Assembly (NCBI GenBank): GCA_002771475.1
Contig: PCTH01000086.1
Span: 1 to 32,087, forward strand
Origin: Candidatus Omnitrophica bacterium CG22_combo_CG10-13_8_21_14_all_43_16
GTDB lineage: Bacteria; Omnitrophota; Gorgyraeia; Gorgyraeales; Gorgyraeaceae
Direction of reading: 5' to 3'
DNA: 32,087 bases
Shown one piece after another: positions 15,957-25,193 of the stretch (the stretch's first letter is position 1; each line of letters opens with the position of its first letter). The notes under the pieces are model-generated. The model worked only from the letters and a program-made list of their open reading frames with translations. It did not search any database and had not been told where the DNA came from. Position numbers and translations under genes: made by a program.

Positions 15957-16029
15957 TTCTCGACTCGCTTCGCTCGCTCGAACAATATTCTTCGAGCGAG
16001 ACCGAAGGTCGAGTCGAGAAGATTTTTTT
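15957..16029 (+). terminator. Terminator after the second glutamine synthetase gene
   Basis: A long hairpin: TTCTCGACTCG (15957-15967) and CTCGCTCGAA (15973-15982) pair with the 3' arm 15991-16020, with a small bulge of about four bases. Seven T follow at 16023-16029. The arms are rich in CTCG/CGAG, typical of a repeat-derived terminator. Confidence 0.8.
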
Positions 16030-16063
16030 ATCTCATGTTGCATAAAAATTAGGCAGTGATAAA

Positions 16064-16270
16064 ATGGATATAGCCAATTCTTTCATAACAATTCAAAAAG
16101 GCGAGATATATAAATCTGTTATAGGCGATATAGAAAAGGCGCTTATTGAAAAAGCCCTGGAATACACATCCGGCAATCAGATCACTGCTGCAAGACTCCT
16201 CGGCATAAACAGAAACACAATACGTTCCAAGATAAAAAAATTAAACATAGATGTAAACAGGTTTAAATAA
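16064..16270 (+). CDS. Orphan Fis-type helix-turn-helix protein in front of gltB
   Basis: A 68-residue protein consisting almost entirely of the DNA-binding module found at the C-terminus of NtrC-type activators and in Fis. LIEKALEYTSGNQITAARLLGINRNTIRSKIKKLNID (about 29-65) contains the A-A-x-x-L-G-I-x-R-x-T-(I/L) helix-turn-helix signature. No receiver or AAA+ domain is present and no upstream reading frame supports a lost one, so it is a stand-alone nucleoid or regulator protein. It ends one base before the gltB ATG, so it is co-translated with glutamate synthase. A role in controlling gltBD is plausible but inferred. The ribosome binding site is weak. Confidence 0.85.
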   Translation: MDIANSFITIQKGEIYKSVIGDIEKALIEKALEYTSGNQITAARLLGINRNTIRSKIKKLNIDVNRFK

Positions 16271-16271
16271 T

Positions 16272-19200
16272 ATGAAAATCTACGGAAATTTTCCAGAAAA
16301 ACAGGGATTATATGACCCTCAGTTTGAACATGATAACTGCGGGGTGGGGTTTGTCTGCAATATAAAAGGCGAAAAATCAAACCTTATTATAAGGCAGGGC
16401 ATCGAGGTTTTACGGCGCCTGTCTCACCGCGGCGCAGTAGGCTCAGACCCAAAGACAGGGGACGGCGCAGGTATCCTGATCCAGATCCCGCACGAGTTTT
16501 TTAAAAAAGCCGCCTCACTGGAAAAAATTGATTTACCGGGCCAAGGCTCATACGGCACAGGATTGATATTTTTGCCGCAGGATGCCAAAGAGCGGCTCTT
16601 CTGCAAAGAGGTGTTTGAAAAGATTGTTAATGAAAATGGCCAGGCTCTCTTGGGATGGCGCAGTGTTCCGATAGATGATTCCAACATAGGGAAAAGCGCT
16701 AAAAGCGCAGAGCCTGTATTTGAGCAGATTTTTGTAGCAAGAAATAAAAACATCAATGATGAGTTAGGTTTTGAAAGAAAGCTATATGTCATCAGAAAGG
16801 AAGTGGAAAATATTATACGCGGGTCAGAATTGGGTCAGAAGAGAGCTTTTTATATTACCAATCTTTCGTGCCGCACATTTTCTTATAAAGGCCTTTTGAT
16901 GCCGGAACAGCTCGAAGGGTTTTTTAAGGACCTGAAAGATGATAGCGTAAAAAGCGCCTTATGCATGGTACATTCACGCTACTCGACCAATACGTTTCCG
17001 ACCTGGGACTTGGCGCAGCCTTTCAGGTACCTGTCGCATAACGGAGAGATCAATACCCTCAGGGGCAATATAAACGGCATAAAGGCAAGGGAAAGGCTTC
17101 TGGCAAGCGGCAATTTCGGAACAGATATAGAAAAACTAAAACCGGTCATTATTGAAGGAGGAAGCGATTCAGCTGCAATAGATAATGTGTTTGAACTTTT
17201 AGTTTTATCAGGCAGATCTCTTGAGCATGCGATGATGATGCTTATTCCTGCGGCATGGGAATATAACAGTTTTATGAGCAAGGAATTGAAAGATTTTTAT
17301 AAATTTCACGCCTGTTTTATGGAGCCGTGGGATGGCCCGGCTGCGATAGCATTTACAGACGGGAAAAATATAGGAGCAGTGCTGGATAGAAACGGTTTAA
17401 GGCCGGCCCGCTATATGATAGCCAAAAACGATTTTGTAGTAATGGCGTCTGAGGCAGGGGTCCTGGATATAAATCCGGAAGATATTAAAGTTTCAGGAAG
17501 GCTTGAGCCGGGGAAAATGCTTTTTATAAACACCGAATCAGGACGTATAGTAGACGACTCTGAGATAAAAGAAGGCGTGTCAAAAAAATCTCCATATGGT
17601 AAATGGAATAGCCGGAATCTGGTAGATTTTGGCAAGCTTGTTACAAGTGTTGCCAATAATCAAAAATCAGAAGATATCATTTCCAGTCTCAAGGCATTTG
17701 GCTATTCGCGCGAAGACCTCAAGATGATTATAAAGCCCATGGCAGAAGACGCTAAGGAACCTGTGGGTTCCATGGGAAATGACGCGCCTCATGCATTTCT
17801 CTCAAAAAAATCACAGATGCTTTACAGCTATTTCAAGCAGTTATTCGCGCAGGTCACTAACCCTGCGATAGATTCTATAAGAGAAAAGATTGTCATGAGC
17901 CTGGAGTGTTTCATAGGCCCTGAAAAAAATATATTAGAAGAGACACCGGAGTACAGCCATAAACTTAGAGTAAAAAACCCCATATTGACAGATGACGAGC
18001 TTCAGGGCTTGCGCGATATAAGCATAAATAGTTTTAAAACAAAAACTGTGTATACTTTTTTTGACGCATCCAGCGGCAAGGAAGGTTTTACCAAGGCCCT
18101 TGAAAGGATCTGTTTTGAAGCAGAATACGCTATTGAAAAAGGGTATTCCTTTATTATATTGAGCGACAGAGGCTCAGACAGGGAAAGGATTGCGCTTCCG
18201 GCTCTTCTGGCAACAAGTGCTGTTCATCATTATCTGGTAAAAAAGACTATACGCTCGCAGGTCGCGTTAATAGTTGAGAGCGCAGAGCCTAGAGAGGTAC
18301 ATCATATTGCGCTGCTTTTCGGTTACGGCGCTGACTGCGTTAATCCGTATCTTGCTCATGAAACAATAGCCTATTTGATAGAAGAAAAAGAGATTCGCTC
18401 AGAGTTAAAAAGCACATTGAAGAATTATAATAAAGCCCTGACAGACGGCATATTAAAGATTCTGTCAAAGATGGGCATATCCACGCTCAGAAGTTATCGC
18501 GGGGCCCAGATATTTGAGGCGCTTGGCCTGGAAAATGAATTAATAGAAAAATATTTTACAGGCACTGTGTCTCGCATAGGAGGAGTGGGGCTGGAGGGGA
18601 TAGCGGAGGAAACTATCCAGCGCCACAAAGACGCTTACAGCCAAAAAGATGCAGGGATAAACTATTTAACAAGCGGAGGGGCTTATCAGTGGAAAAAAGA
18701 CGGGGAATTTCATCTCTGGAATCCGGAGAGCATTGCCAGCTTGCAGGATGCCGCGCGCAACAATGATTATGAAAAATATAAAGAATTCAGCCGGTTGATA
18801 AATGACCAGTCAGCGAATCCGGTGACTTTAAGAAGCCTCTTAAAATTTAAAAAAGCAGATCCTATTCCTGTCAGCGAGGTAGAAAGCGCTGAAAATATTA
18901 TGAAGCGTTTTGCAACAGGCGCCATGAGCTTTGGCTCTATTTCAAGGCCTGCTCACGAGACAATAGCCATTGCCATGAATAGGATAGGCGGCAAATCAAA
19001 TACAGGGGAAGGCGGAGAAGATCCGAATAGATTTGTAATCCTTCCTAACGGCGATTCCAGAAGGAGCGCTATAAAACAGGTTGCTTCCGGTAGATTCGGA
19101 GTCACTATAAATTATCTTGTTAATGCTGATGAGATACAGATAAAGATCAGCCAGGGCGCAAAGCCAGGCGAAGGAGGACAGCTGCCCGGGCATAAGGTGA

Positions 19201-20807
19201 GCGAGATAATAGCGAGGACCAGATATACTACCCCGGGCGTTACTCTGATATCTCCTCCCCCTCATCATGACATATATTCTATCGAGGATCTTGCGCAGTT
19301 GATATTTGATTTGAAAAATGCAAACCCAAAAGCGCGCATAAGCGTAAAACTTGTCTCAGAAATCGGTGTAGGCACAGTTGCTGCAGGCGTTGCAAAAGGC
19401 CACGCAGACATGATACTCATTTCAGGAGGAGATGGCGGCACAGGCGCGTCTCCGCAGAGTTCCATAAGATACGCAGGGCTTCCCTGGGAGCTTGGCCTTT
19501 CTGAAACTCATCAAACGCTAATCTTGAATAATTTGCGTTCCAGAGTCAGGCTGCAGACTGACGGCCAGATTCGCACTGGCAGAGATGTAGCGATTGCGGC
19601 TCTTCTGGGCGCCGAAGAATATGGTTTTTGCACAGCAGTTCTTATTGTAATGGGATGCGTGATGTTAAGGCATTGCCATTTGAATAACTGTTCTGTGGGA
19701 GTGGCGACACAGGACGATGTTTTACAGAAGAGATTCAGGGGCAGGCCGGAGTACATAGTAAGTTATTTCCATTTTGTGGCAGAAGAGCTCCGCCAGATTA
19801 TGGCGAGCCTTGGATTAAAAACTATAGATGAAATGATAGGCAGGACAGATCTTCTTGAGCCGGATAATTCTATAGTGCCTCCTAAGGCAAAAGGCATAGA
19901 TTATTCTAAAATACTTTATAAGCCGGAAGTTTCCAGCGATATCCCAAGGCGCTACGTATCAAGGCAGGATACCAGGCTGGACACGGTTCTGGATAAAGAG
20001 CTTATTAAGATGTGCAAAGATTCTTTAACAAAAAACATTCCGGTAAAGGTCAGCCTTGATATCAATAACACTAATAGGGCTACCGGCACGATGTTAAGCG
20101 GCGAGGTCTGCAAGATGTGCGGAGACGGCGTGCTTTTGGAAGATACAATAACGTGCAAATTTAAAGGCATTGCAGGCCAGAGCTTTGGCGCGTTCCTAGC
20201 AAAAGGCATTACCCTTGAGCTGGAAGGCATGGCCAATGACTATGTGGGGAAAGGTATTTCAGGCGGAAAGATTATAATCTATCCTGACAAAAGAACGCAT
20301 TATAAACCTGACGAAAATGTAATCATAGGAAATACCACTTTCTATGGCGCCATATCAGGCGAGGCGTATATTTCCGGCATGGCGGGAGAAAGGTTTTGCA
20401 TAAGAAATTCAGGGCTGTACGCTGTTGTGGAAGGAGTCGGCGATCACGGCTGCGAATATATGACAGGCGGAAGAGTTATTATTCTAGGAAAAATAGGCAG
20501 GAACTTTGCTGCCGGGATGTCTGGCGGCATAGCGTATGTCTATGATGAGGATAATACATTTAAACAAAAATGCAATATGGATATGGTTGAGATAGAAGAG
20601 ATTAAAAAGGATGATAAAGATACCATATATAACCTGCTTAATAACCACTTTAAATATACAAAAAGTAAGAAGGCAAAGAAAATCCTGGATAATATGAACG
20701 AAGAGCTTAAAAAGTTTGTCAGGGTTATCCCGATAGAGTACAAACGTATACTTGAAGGGGTAAAGATAGAGGAAAAACTTGATTTGACGGAGGTATTAGA
20801 TGGGTGA
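16272..20807 (+). CDS. gltB: Glutamate synthase large (alpha) subunit GltB
   Basis: Glutamine:2-oxoglutarate amidotransferase, large subunit, 1511 residues. It starts with a class II glutaminase domain whose nucleophile Cys23 (HDNCGVGF) is exposed by removal of a 22-residue propeptide. The central domain and the FMN-binding synthase domain follow; visible motifs include SRPAHETIAIAMNRIGGKSN, GEGGEDPNR and ISGGDGGTGASP. The 3Fe-4S cluster cysteines are Cys1129, Cys1135 and Cys1140 in the CVMLRHCHLNNC segment. The C-terminal beta-helix (GXGXG repeats such as GKGISGGKIIIYP) closes the protein. All domains look intact. It overlaps gltD by eight bases. No ANTAR-type leader is seen before it. Confidence 0.97.
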   Translation: MKIYGNFPEKQGLYDPQFEHDNCGVGFVCNIKGEKSNLIIRQGIEVLRRLSHRGAVGSDPKTGDGAGILIQIPHEFFKKAASLEKIDLPGQGSYGTGLIFLPQDAKERLFCKEVFEKIVNENGQALLGWRSVPIDDSNIGKSAKSAEPVFEQIFVARNKNINDELGFERKLYVIRKEVENIIRGSELGQKRAFYITNLSCRTFSYKGLLMPEQLEGFFKDLKDDSVKSALCMVHSRYSTNTFPTWDLAQPFRYLSHNGEINTLRGNINGIKARERLLASGNFGTDIEKLKPVIIEGGSDSAAIDNVFELLVLSGRSLEHAMMMLIPAAWEYNSFMSKELKDFYKFHACFMEPWDGPAAIAFTDGKNIGAVLDRNGLRPARYMIAKNDFVVMASEAGVLDINPEDIKVSGRLEPGKMLFINTESGRIVDDSEIKEGVSKKSPYGKWNSRNLVDFGKLVTSVANNQKSEDIISSLKAFGYSREDLKMIIKPMAEDAKEPVGSMGNDAPHAFLSKKSQMLYSYFKQLFAQVTNPAIDSIREKIVMSLECFIGPEKNILEETPEYSHKLRVKNPILTDDELQGLRDISINSFKTKTVYTFFDASSGKEGFTKALERICFEAEYAIEKGYSFIILSDRGSDRERIALPALLATSAVHHYLVKKTIRSQVALIVESAEPREVHHIALLFGYGADCVNPYLAHETIAYLIEEKEIRSELKSTLKNYNKALTDGILKILSKMGISTLRSYRGAQIFEALGLENELIEKYFTGTVSRIGGVGLEGIAEETIQRHKDAYSQKDAGINYLTSGGAYQWKKDGEFHLWNPESIASLQDAARNNDYEKYKEFSRLINDQSANPVTLRSLLKFKKADPIPVSEVESAENIMKRFATGAMSFGSISRPAHETIAIAMNRIGGKSNTGEGGEDPNRFVILPNGDSRRSAIKQVASGRFGVTINYLVNADEIQIKISQGAKPGEGGQLPGHKVSEIIARTRYTTPGVTLISPPPHHDIYSIEDLAQLIFDLKNANPKARISVKLVSEIGVGTVAAGVAKGHADMILISGGDGGTGASPQSSIRYAGLPWELGLSETHQTLILNNLRSRVRLQTDGQIRTGRDVAIAALLGAEEYGFCTAVLIVMGCVMLRHCHLNNCSVGVATQDDVLQKRFRGRPEYIVSYFHFVAEELRQIMASLGLKTIDEMIGRTDLLEPDNSIVPPKAKGIDYSKILYKPEVSSDIPRRYVSRQDTRLDTVLDKELIKMCKDSLTKNIPVKVSLDINNTNRATGTMLSGEVCKMCGDGVLLEDTITCKFKGIAGQSFGAFLAKGITLELEGMANDYVGKGISGGKIIIYPDKRTHYKPDENVIIGNTTFYGAISGEAYISGMAGERFCIRNSGLYAVVEGVGDHGCEYMTGGRVIILGKIGRNFAAGMSGGIAYVYDEDNTFKQKCNMDMVEIEEIKKDDKDTIYNLLNNHFKYTKSKKAKKILDNMNEELKKFVRVIPIEYKRILEGVKIEEKLDLTEVLDG

Positions 20808-22245
20808 TCCGCGAGGATTCTTAAAATCAGCAAGAAAGACCGGCGCTTACAGGCTGGTTTGCGAGCGCGTCAAGGATTTTAAAGAAGTCAGCGTCCTGCG
20901 GCCAGAAAAAGAATCCGAGGTACAGGCTTCGCGCTGCATGGATTGCTCTACGCCTTTCTGTCATTGGGGTTGTCCAATAGGGAATTATATACCTGAATGG
21001 AATGATTATATGTTTCGTGGCAATTGGAAAGCTGCGCTTACGCTATTGGAAGCCACAAATAACCTGTCTGAGATAACAGGAAGAATCTGCCCGGCATTAT
21101 GCGAACACGCGTGCGTCCTGGGCTTGAATGACGACGCTGTTACTATACGGGAAAATGAGCTGAGCGTTATAGAGCTGGGATTTAAGAAAGGGCTGATTAA
21201 GCCAGGAGCAGTAAAGAAAAACACAGGCAAGAAAATAGCTATTATCGGCTCAGGCCCTGCAGGGCTTTCCTGCGCCAGCCAGCTTAATAAAGCAGGCCAC
21301 AGCGTAACTGTTTTTGAGCGGGATAAAGAGCCGGGAGGAATACTTCGTTACGGCATTCCTGATTTTAAACTAGAAAAATCTATCATAGACAGGCGCATCG
21401 ATATCTGGAAAAAAGAAGGGATTAGTTTTAAGACAGGGGTAAACGTGGGCGTGGACTATTCTAGCAAAAAACTTCTGGAAGAATTTGATGCAGTCTGCCT
21501 GGCAGGCGGGGCGCGTGCACCGAGAGACCTTAAAATAGAAGGAAGGGATCTAAAAGGCATATATTTTGCCATGGATTATTTAGCGCAGTCAAATGTCCGC
21601 TCAAGCGGGGAAAAGGTTCCAAAAGATGAATTGATCGACGCCAAAGGCAAGAAGGTTGTGGTTATAGGCGGAGGAGATACCGGGGCTGATTGCGTGGGCA
21701 CAGCTAATCGTCAGGACGCGGCCTGCGTAGCACAGATAGAAGTCTTGCCCAAGCCTTATGAATGCAGGCCTTCTAACCAGCCCTGGCCGAACTATCCAAT
21801 GCTATTAAAGACAACTTCCAGCCACGAAGAAGGCGGCGAGCGGCACTGGGCAGTGCTTACGAAAAAATTTATCGGAGAAAAAGGTATTGTGAAAAAACTT
21901 TCCTGCGTAAAAGTGGAATTTTCTGAAGGCGATTCTAAGACTTGCTCTGTGATGAAAGAAATCCCAGGGAGCGAATTTGAGATAGAAGCTGATATGGCGA
22001 TTCTTGCAGTAGGATTTTTGCATCCGGAACATTCCGGGCTGCTCACGGATCTCAACGTAGAATTCGATAGACGCGGTAACGTAAAAACAGGCGAAGATTA
22101 TAAGACATCAGTTGAGAAAGTGTTTGCCGCAGGGGATATGAGGCGGGGGCAGTCGCTTGTGGTGTGGGCTATTTCAGAAGGCAGGCGTTCCGCCTACTAT
22201 ATTGATAAGGATCTTATAGGCGAGAGCAGTCTGCCGTTAATTTGA
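20800..22245 (+). CDS. gltD: Glutamate synthase small (beta) subunit GltD
   Basis: NADPH-oxidising partner of GltB, 481 residues. An N-terminal ferredoxin-like region carries the cysteines for two 4Fe-4S clusters (SRCMDCSTPFCHWGCP, about 44-59, and GRICPALCEHAC, about 93-104). An FAD-binding Rossmann motif (IAIIGSGPAGLSCASQL, about 147-163) and the NADPH motif (VVVIGGGDTGADCVGTA, about 285-301) follow. The C-terminal KVFAAGDMRRGQSLVVWAI is the usual FAD-site signature. Start ATG lies inside the end of gltB, with GGAGG about six bases upstream. Together with the glutamine synthetases it completes the GS-GOGAT cycle. Confidence 0.97.
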   Translation: MGDPRGFLKSARKTGAYRLVCERVKDFKEVSVLRPEKESEVQASRCMDCSTPFCHWGCPIGNYIPEWNDYMFRGNWKAALTLLEATNNLSEITGRICPALCEHACVLGLNDDAVTIRENELSVIELGFKKGLIKPGAVKKNTGKKIAIIGSGPAGLSCASQLNKAGHSVTVFERDKEPGGILRYGIPDFKLEKSIIDRRIDIWKKEGISFKTGVNVGVDYSSKKLLEEFDAVCLAGGARAPRDLKIEGRDLKGIYFAMDYLAQSNVRSSGEKVPKDELIDAKGKKVVVIGGGDTGADCVGTANRQDAACVAQIEVLPKPYECRPSNQPWPNYPMLLKTTSSHEEGGERHWAVLTKKFIGEKGIVKKLSCVKVEFSEGDSKTCSVMKEIPGSEFEIEADMAILAVGFLHPEHSGLLTDLNVEFDRRGNVKTGEDYKTSVEKVFAAGDMRRGQSLVVWAISEGRRSAYYIDKDLIGESSLPLI

Positions 22246-22252
22246 GATAGTT

Positions 22253-22575
22253 CTGACCAGCTCTGCTAGGCCTACAAAAAGACGCTCGTCCGCCCCAGCG
22301 TGACGGACTTCGCTCCGCGTCGATTCTCGCTCGCCCTGTCAGGCAGGTCTGAGGCGCATTTGAGAAGTTTCGGCATCACAGATTATTTAAAGTATAAGCG
22401 CGCAAGGGATTACGGCAAAGTTTTTTATACTGTCAAGACTACCTTCAGTATAAAAAACGAGCCGTAAACCGTAGCGCGCGGCGAAACATTCTCTGCGCCG
22501 AACGGCCCGCCTGACAGGGCACCGTGCCCGCTCGAATCGACGAGGCTTTTCTTTAGGCCTAGCAGAGCTGGTCAG
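22253..22575 (+). repeat. 323-bp fold-back palindrome (MITE-like element or giant leader hairpin)
   Basis: The gap between gltD and the next gene holds no convincing gene but one large inverted repeat. The outermost 21 bases (22253-22273) are perfectly complementary to the last 21 (22555-22575). Inward, matching blocks follow in order: 22318-22326 with 22534-22542, 22334-22344 with 22509-22519 (11 bp), 22398-22403 with 22474-22479, 22410-22416 with 22461-22467, and 22420-22432 with 22446-22458 (13 bp) around a 13-base loop. Unpaired arm segments differ in length. No target-site duplication is evident at the ends. It may be a non-autonomous mobile element or a long structured RNA in the leader of the gene at 22602. 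Confidence 0.85.
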
Positions 22576-22601
22576 CACAAATCGAATAAGGAGTTATTGA
22601 A

Positions 22602-25193
22602 ATGATAAGTACCGGGATAAAAGGTTTAGACAATGTAATTACAGGCCTGAGGCTTGGGGATAACGTAGTCTGGCAGATAGACGATATAGAGGCCTATGCC
22701 TACTTAGTAAAGCCTTTTGTGCGCCAGGCGTTAAAAGATAATAAAAAAGTTATATACCTGAGGTTCGCCTGCCATAAAGAACTGCTTGAGCCGTCAAAAG
22801 AAATAAAAAGATATGAGCTGAACGCCTCAGCCGGGTTTGAAACTTTCACGACAAAGGTAAACAGCATAATCACACAGGAAGGCGAAGGCGCGTATTATGT
22901 GTTCGACTGCTTGTCAGAACTTCTTTTGGCATGGGCTACAGACCTTATGATAGGAAACTTTTTTATGGTGACCTGCCCTTACCTGTATGAGCTTAAAACA
23001 GTCACGTATTTTTCTATATTACGCAATAGCCATTCTTTCAAATCCATAGCCACTATACGCGAGACAACCCAGCTATTAATGGACGCGTACCGCTGCGAAG
23101 GCAATCTATATATACATCCTTTAAAAGTATGGAACAGGTATTCTCCTACCATGTTTCTGCCGCACCAGAAAGAAAAAGACAAGTTTGTGCCTATTGCGGA
23201 TAGCGTGGATGCCGTAAAGATATTATCCTATATCAGGGACCAAGGCGTGGATAGCGCAAAAAGAAATCTCGACTACTGGGACCGGTTATTCCTTGAGGCA
23301 GAGGAACTGATAAGAAGCAATGCGCCGCAAGAGAAAATAAAGGACATGATAAAAAAGCTTTGCAGTATCATGATTTCCTCTAACAAAAAGATGCTCTCAA
23401 TGGCAGTGGAAAATTTTCCGCTGGAAGAACTCGTGGATATCAAATCCAGACTGATAGGAACTGGTTTTATCGGCGGTAAAAGCGTAGGAATGCTTCTTGC
23501 CAGAAAGATCCTTTCCGAGGACAAATCTCTGAACTGGAAAAAACTTTCAGAGCCGCATGATTCATTTTATATAGGCTCAAATATATTTTATTCTTATATT
23601 GTGCAGAACAAGTGGTGGAAACTGCATGTGCAGCAGAAGACCGGAGACGGTTATTTCAGCATCGCAAAAATTTTAAAAGAGAAAATGCTCTATGGGGTGT
23701 TTTCCGAAGAGATCATGGAGCATTTTCAGCAGATTATAGAATATTTCGGGGCATCGCCTATCATAATACGCTCCAGCTCTTTACTGGAAGACGGGTTTGG
23801 GAATGCATTCGCAGGTAAATATGAAAGCATATTTCTGGCGAACCAGGGAACTCCTGAGCAAAGGTATATCCAGTTTGCAGAAGCTGTAAAAAAGATTTAC
23901 GCAAGCACTATGAATGAAGATGCCCTTACATACAGGAAACAAAGGGGTCTTGATAAGTTAGACGAACAAATGGCGCTTCTGGTACAGAGGGTTTCAGGCG
24001 CATATCACAAAGATTATTTCTTCCCGGATCTTGCCGGGGTAGGCGTTTCTTATAATACATACGTGTGGAATGAAGATATGAATCCGAAAGAAGGCATGTT
24101 AAGGATGGTCTTCGGGCTTGGAACAAGGGCGGTCAATAGAGTAGAGGGAGATTATCCGAGAATGGTTGCTCTTAGCGATCCTTTGGCTAGGCCGTATGCG
24201 GAAAAAGACGATTTAAGAAAATTTTCACAGCATGAAGTAGATGTCATAGACACAAAGGAAAATATTTTTAAAGCAATGCCTTTTAATAAACTTGTAAGCG
24301 AAGGATTATACCTGGAAGCAGACCGCGTAGCTGTAAAAGACGAAGAGGGCATGGCGATGATGAGCCATTCCAGCGCAAAGGCCAAAGAATATTGGATATT
24401 GACATTAGATAGCATTTTTAGCGATAATACCATGGATAGCTACTTTAAGAAAATTTTGAAAGCACTTGAAGAAAGCTATAATTATCCGGTTGAGATAGAA
24501 TTCACAATAAATTTTACCGGAGAGAGCGCGTTTAAAATAAATCTTTTACAATGCAGGCCTCTGCAGGCAAGCGGGCTAGGCCGCAAGGTGGACATCCCCA
24601 GCCATGTAAAAAAAGAGGACATCCTTTTTGAATCGAGCGGGTATTTTCTGGGAGGAAATATCGCGCTCGATATTAAAAGAATTATATATGTTGATCCGGA
24701 AAAATATACGGGTCTTATATTGTCAGATAAACATGAGATCGCTCGCATAGTAGGCAGTCTGAACAGGGATATAGAAAACAAAGAAGAAATGCCTGCTATT
24801 CTTATGGGGCCAGGAAGATGGGGGAGCACAACCCCGTCTCTGGGCGTGCCGGTAAAATTTGCGGAAATAAATAATATAGCGGTCTTAAGCGAGATTGCTT
24901 TTTCAGCCGGCAATCTCATGCCTGAGCTATCTTTCGGAACGCACTTTTTCCAAGACCTGGTAGAGACAAAAATATTTTATGTAGCGCTTTTCCCTGAAAG
25001 GAAAGAAGTCTTATTCAATACAGGATGGCTTGGGAAGCTTAGAAATTTATTTACGGAACTCAGGCCGGAGTCTTCAAAATATCAAGACATTATTAGCGTA
25101 TATGATGTAAGAGACAAAGGCCTCAGGATAATGTCTGATGTGGTATCCCAGAAGGTTATATGTTTTTCAAGCCAGAAGAAGGTGCTTAAATGA
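22602..25193 (+). CDS. Degenerate KaiC-like domain fused to a PEP synthase/PPDK N-terminal domain, unknown function
   Basis: An 863-residue protein. Residues 1-200 begin like a KaiC/RecA-type ATPase (STGIKGLDNVITGLRLGDNVVW), but the Walker A loop is replaced by QIDDIEAYAY, so it should not bind ATP normally. Residues about 285-660 resemble the ATP-grasp (PPDK_N) domain of phosphoenolpyruvate synthase and pyruvate phosphate dikinase: GGKSVGMLLA, PIIIRSSSLLEDGFGNAFAGKYES (two overlapping parts, about 386-409) and INLLQCRPLQ. The swivelling phosphohistidine domain (GG-x-x-SH) and the PEP-binding barrel are missing; the C-terminal 200 residues are unrecognised. It is thus not a normal PEP synthase and may phosphorylate or sense another substrate. 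It overlaps carA by four bases. Confidence 0.75.
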   Translation: MISTGIKGLDNVITGLRLGDNVVWQIDDIEAYAYLVKPFVRQALKDNKKVIYLRFACHKELLEPSKEIKRYELNASAGFETFTTKVNSIITQEGEGAYYVFDCLSELLLAWATDLMIGNFFMVTCPYLYELKTVTYFSILRNSHSFKSIATIRETTQLLMDAYRCEGNLYIHPLKVWNRYSPTMFLPHQKEKDKFVPIADSVDAVKILSYIRDQGVDSAKRNLDYWDRLFLEAEELIRSNAPQEKIKDMIKKLCSIMISSNKKMLSMAVENFPLEELVDIKSRLIGTGFIGGKSVGMLLARKILSEDKSLNWKKLSEPHDSFYIGSNIFYSYIVQNKWWKLHVQQKTGDGYFSIAKILKEKMLYGVFSEEIMEHFQQIIEYFGASPIIIRSSSLLEDGFGNAFAGKYESIFLANQGTPEQRYIQFAEAVKKIYASTMNEDALTYRKQRGLDKLDEQMALLVQRVSGAYHKDYFFPDLAGVGVSYNTYVWNEDMNPKEGMLRMVFGLGTRAVNRVEGDYPRMVALSDPLARPYAEKDDLRKFSQHEVDVIDTKENIFKAMPFNKLVSEGLYLEADRVAVKDEEGMAMMSHSSAKAKEYWILTLDSIFSDNTMDSYFKKILKALEESYNYPVEIEFTINFTGESAFKINLLQCRPLQASGLGRKVDIPSHVKKEDILFESSGYFLGGNIALDIKRIIYVDPEKYTGLILSDKHEIARIVGSLNRDIENKEEMPAILMGPGRWGSTTPSLGVPVKFAEINNIAVLSEIAFSAGNLMPELSFGTHFFQDLVETKIFYVALFPERKEVLFNTGWLGKLRNLFTELRPESSKYQDIISVYDVRDKGLRIMSDVVSQKVICFSSQKKVLK

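Noticed and set aside
15957-16029. Sixth ANTAR leader before gltB
   Set aside because: It has a large CG-rich hairpin and T run but no small A1/G4 hexaloop hairpins; it fits a plain terminator of the upstream gene.
16038-16065. TTGCAT-N16-TAAAAT as a promoter for the Fis-type/gltBD operon
   Set aside because: The -10 overlaps the ATG of the Fis-type gene, so the transcript would start inside it.
22387-22578. Minus-strand reading frame in the palindrome region
   Set aside because: Its coding bases coincide with the inverted repeat arms, and the protein is Arg-rich and unlike known families.
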